Source: an uncultured Mycoplasmatota bacterium
GTDB taxonomy: Bacteria > Bacillota_I > Bacilli_A > RF39 > UBA660
Reading direction: 5' to 3'
DNA: 13,610 nucleotides
NCBI GenBank assembly: GCA_900553855.1
Contig: USFG01000018.1
Location: 1 to 13,610 of the forward strand
Of the stretch, positions 13,556 through 13,610 are shown piece after piece. Each line of letters opens with the position of its first letter. Position 1 is the stretch's first letter. Both the position numbers and the translations under genes were made by a program. The notes below the pieces were generated by a model. That model saw only the letters and a list, made by a program, of their open reading frames with translations. It was not told the origin of the DNA and searched no databases.

Positions 13556-13609
13556 CTAAAATAATATTAGTATATATCTACTGCTTATATATAATAGGTA
13601 TCTTGGATA
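13556..13609 (+). repeat. Direct repeat R1, copy 2
   Basis: Second copy of the repeat at 7658-7711: the first 21 bases are identical and the remainder about 70%. In copy 1 the nuclease relic follows about 85 bp later, so another relic or the intact parent gene may lie just beyond the right edge of the window. The last 13 bases form a small hairpin (GTATC, TTG, GATAC). Confidence 0.7.
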
Positions 13610-13610
13610 C

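Noticed and set aside
1..13610. CRISPR array or insertion sequence
   Set aside because: No regularly spaced identical repeats with unique spacers, and no transposase reading frame or IS-type terminal repeats were found; the duplicated sequences are gene relics and flanks.
1..13610. Mycoplasma-type code (TGA as Trp)
   Set aside because: Large genes are intact under the standard code and use TGG for Trp, and the breaks in the pseudogenes are indels or TAA/TAG, not TGA.

Overview
The window is a very AT-rich (roughly 25-28% G+C by eye) bacterial segment that uses the standard genetic code: Trp is TGG and every readable stop is TAA or TAG. Strong Shine-Dalgarno sites (AGGAGG-type), sigma-A promoters often with an extended -10 (TGnTATAAT), and an OmpR/BceR-type response regulator all point to a low-GC Bacillota, probably a gut-type member of class Bacilli. 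I cannot name the species. The content looks like a defence-rich accessory region or decayed integrative element next to an ordinary chromosomal regulator.

Layout, left to right. (1) 1-518 (-): 5' part of a response regulator, with its promoter. (2) 519-845: no gene; two strong bidirectional hairpin terminators and a cluster of TGTGCAA repeats that could be recombinase sites at an element border. (3) 846-2289 (-): an unrecognised 433-aa protein whose start overlaps an unrecognised 51-aa ORF that carries the same short motif. In front of them is a symmetric array of four 9-bp repeats. (4) 2398-6688 (-): a compact restriction-modification operon read in the order XRE regulator, Mrr-like nuclease, D12/Dam-type adenine methyltransferase, AlwI/BspD6I-family endonuclease. 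(5) 6689-6853: a divergent promoter region with probable regulator half-sites. (6) 6854-7661 (+): the start of a plasmid/ICE replication module: an HTH initiator-like protein, a DUF3173-like protein, and a RepA-like ATPase that is both frameshifted and cut short. (7) 7662-7985: repeats, hairpins and a broken copy of a PD-(D/E)XK nuclease domain. (8) 7977-12165 (-): a small three-pass membrane protein and a 1231-aa STAND NTPase with a nuclease-like N-terminus, resembling Avs-type antiviral sensors. (9) 12289-12591: a second, longer remnant of the same nuclease domain, so the STAND cassette lies between direct repeats of about 190 bp. (10) 12592-13459 (-): a secreted, Cys-rich, membrane-anchored repeat protein behind a leader containing a terminator-like hairpin, and a small acidic protein. 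(11) 13460-13610: a promoter and a second copy of the repeat found at 7658.

How it may work together: the R-M operon would attack unmethylated incoming DNA, and the STAND protein would act as a second layer that senses a phage protein and triggers host shutdown. The 51/433-aa pair and the membrane-protein/STAND pair are the best candidates for undescribed systems. The broken replication genes, missing integrase and duplicated nuclease relics indicate past recombination and cassette exchange.
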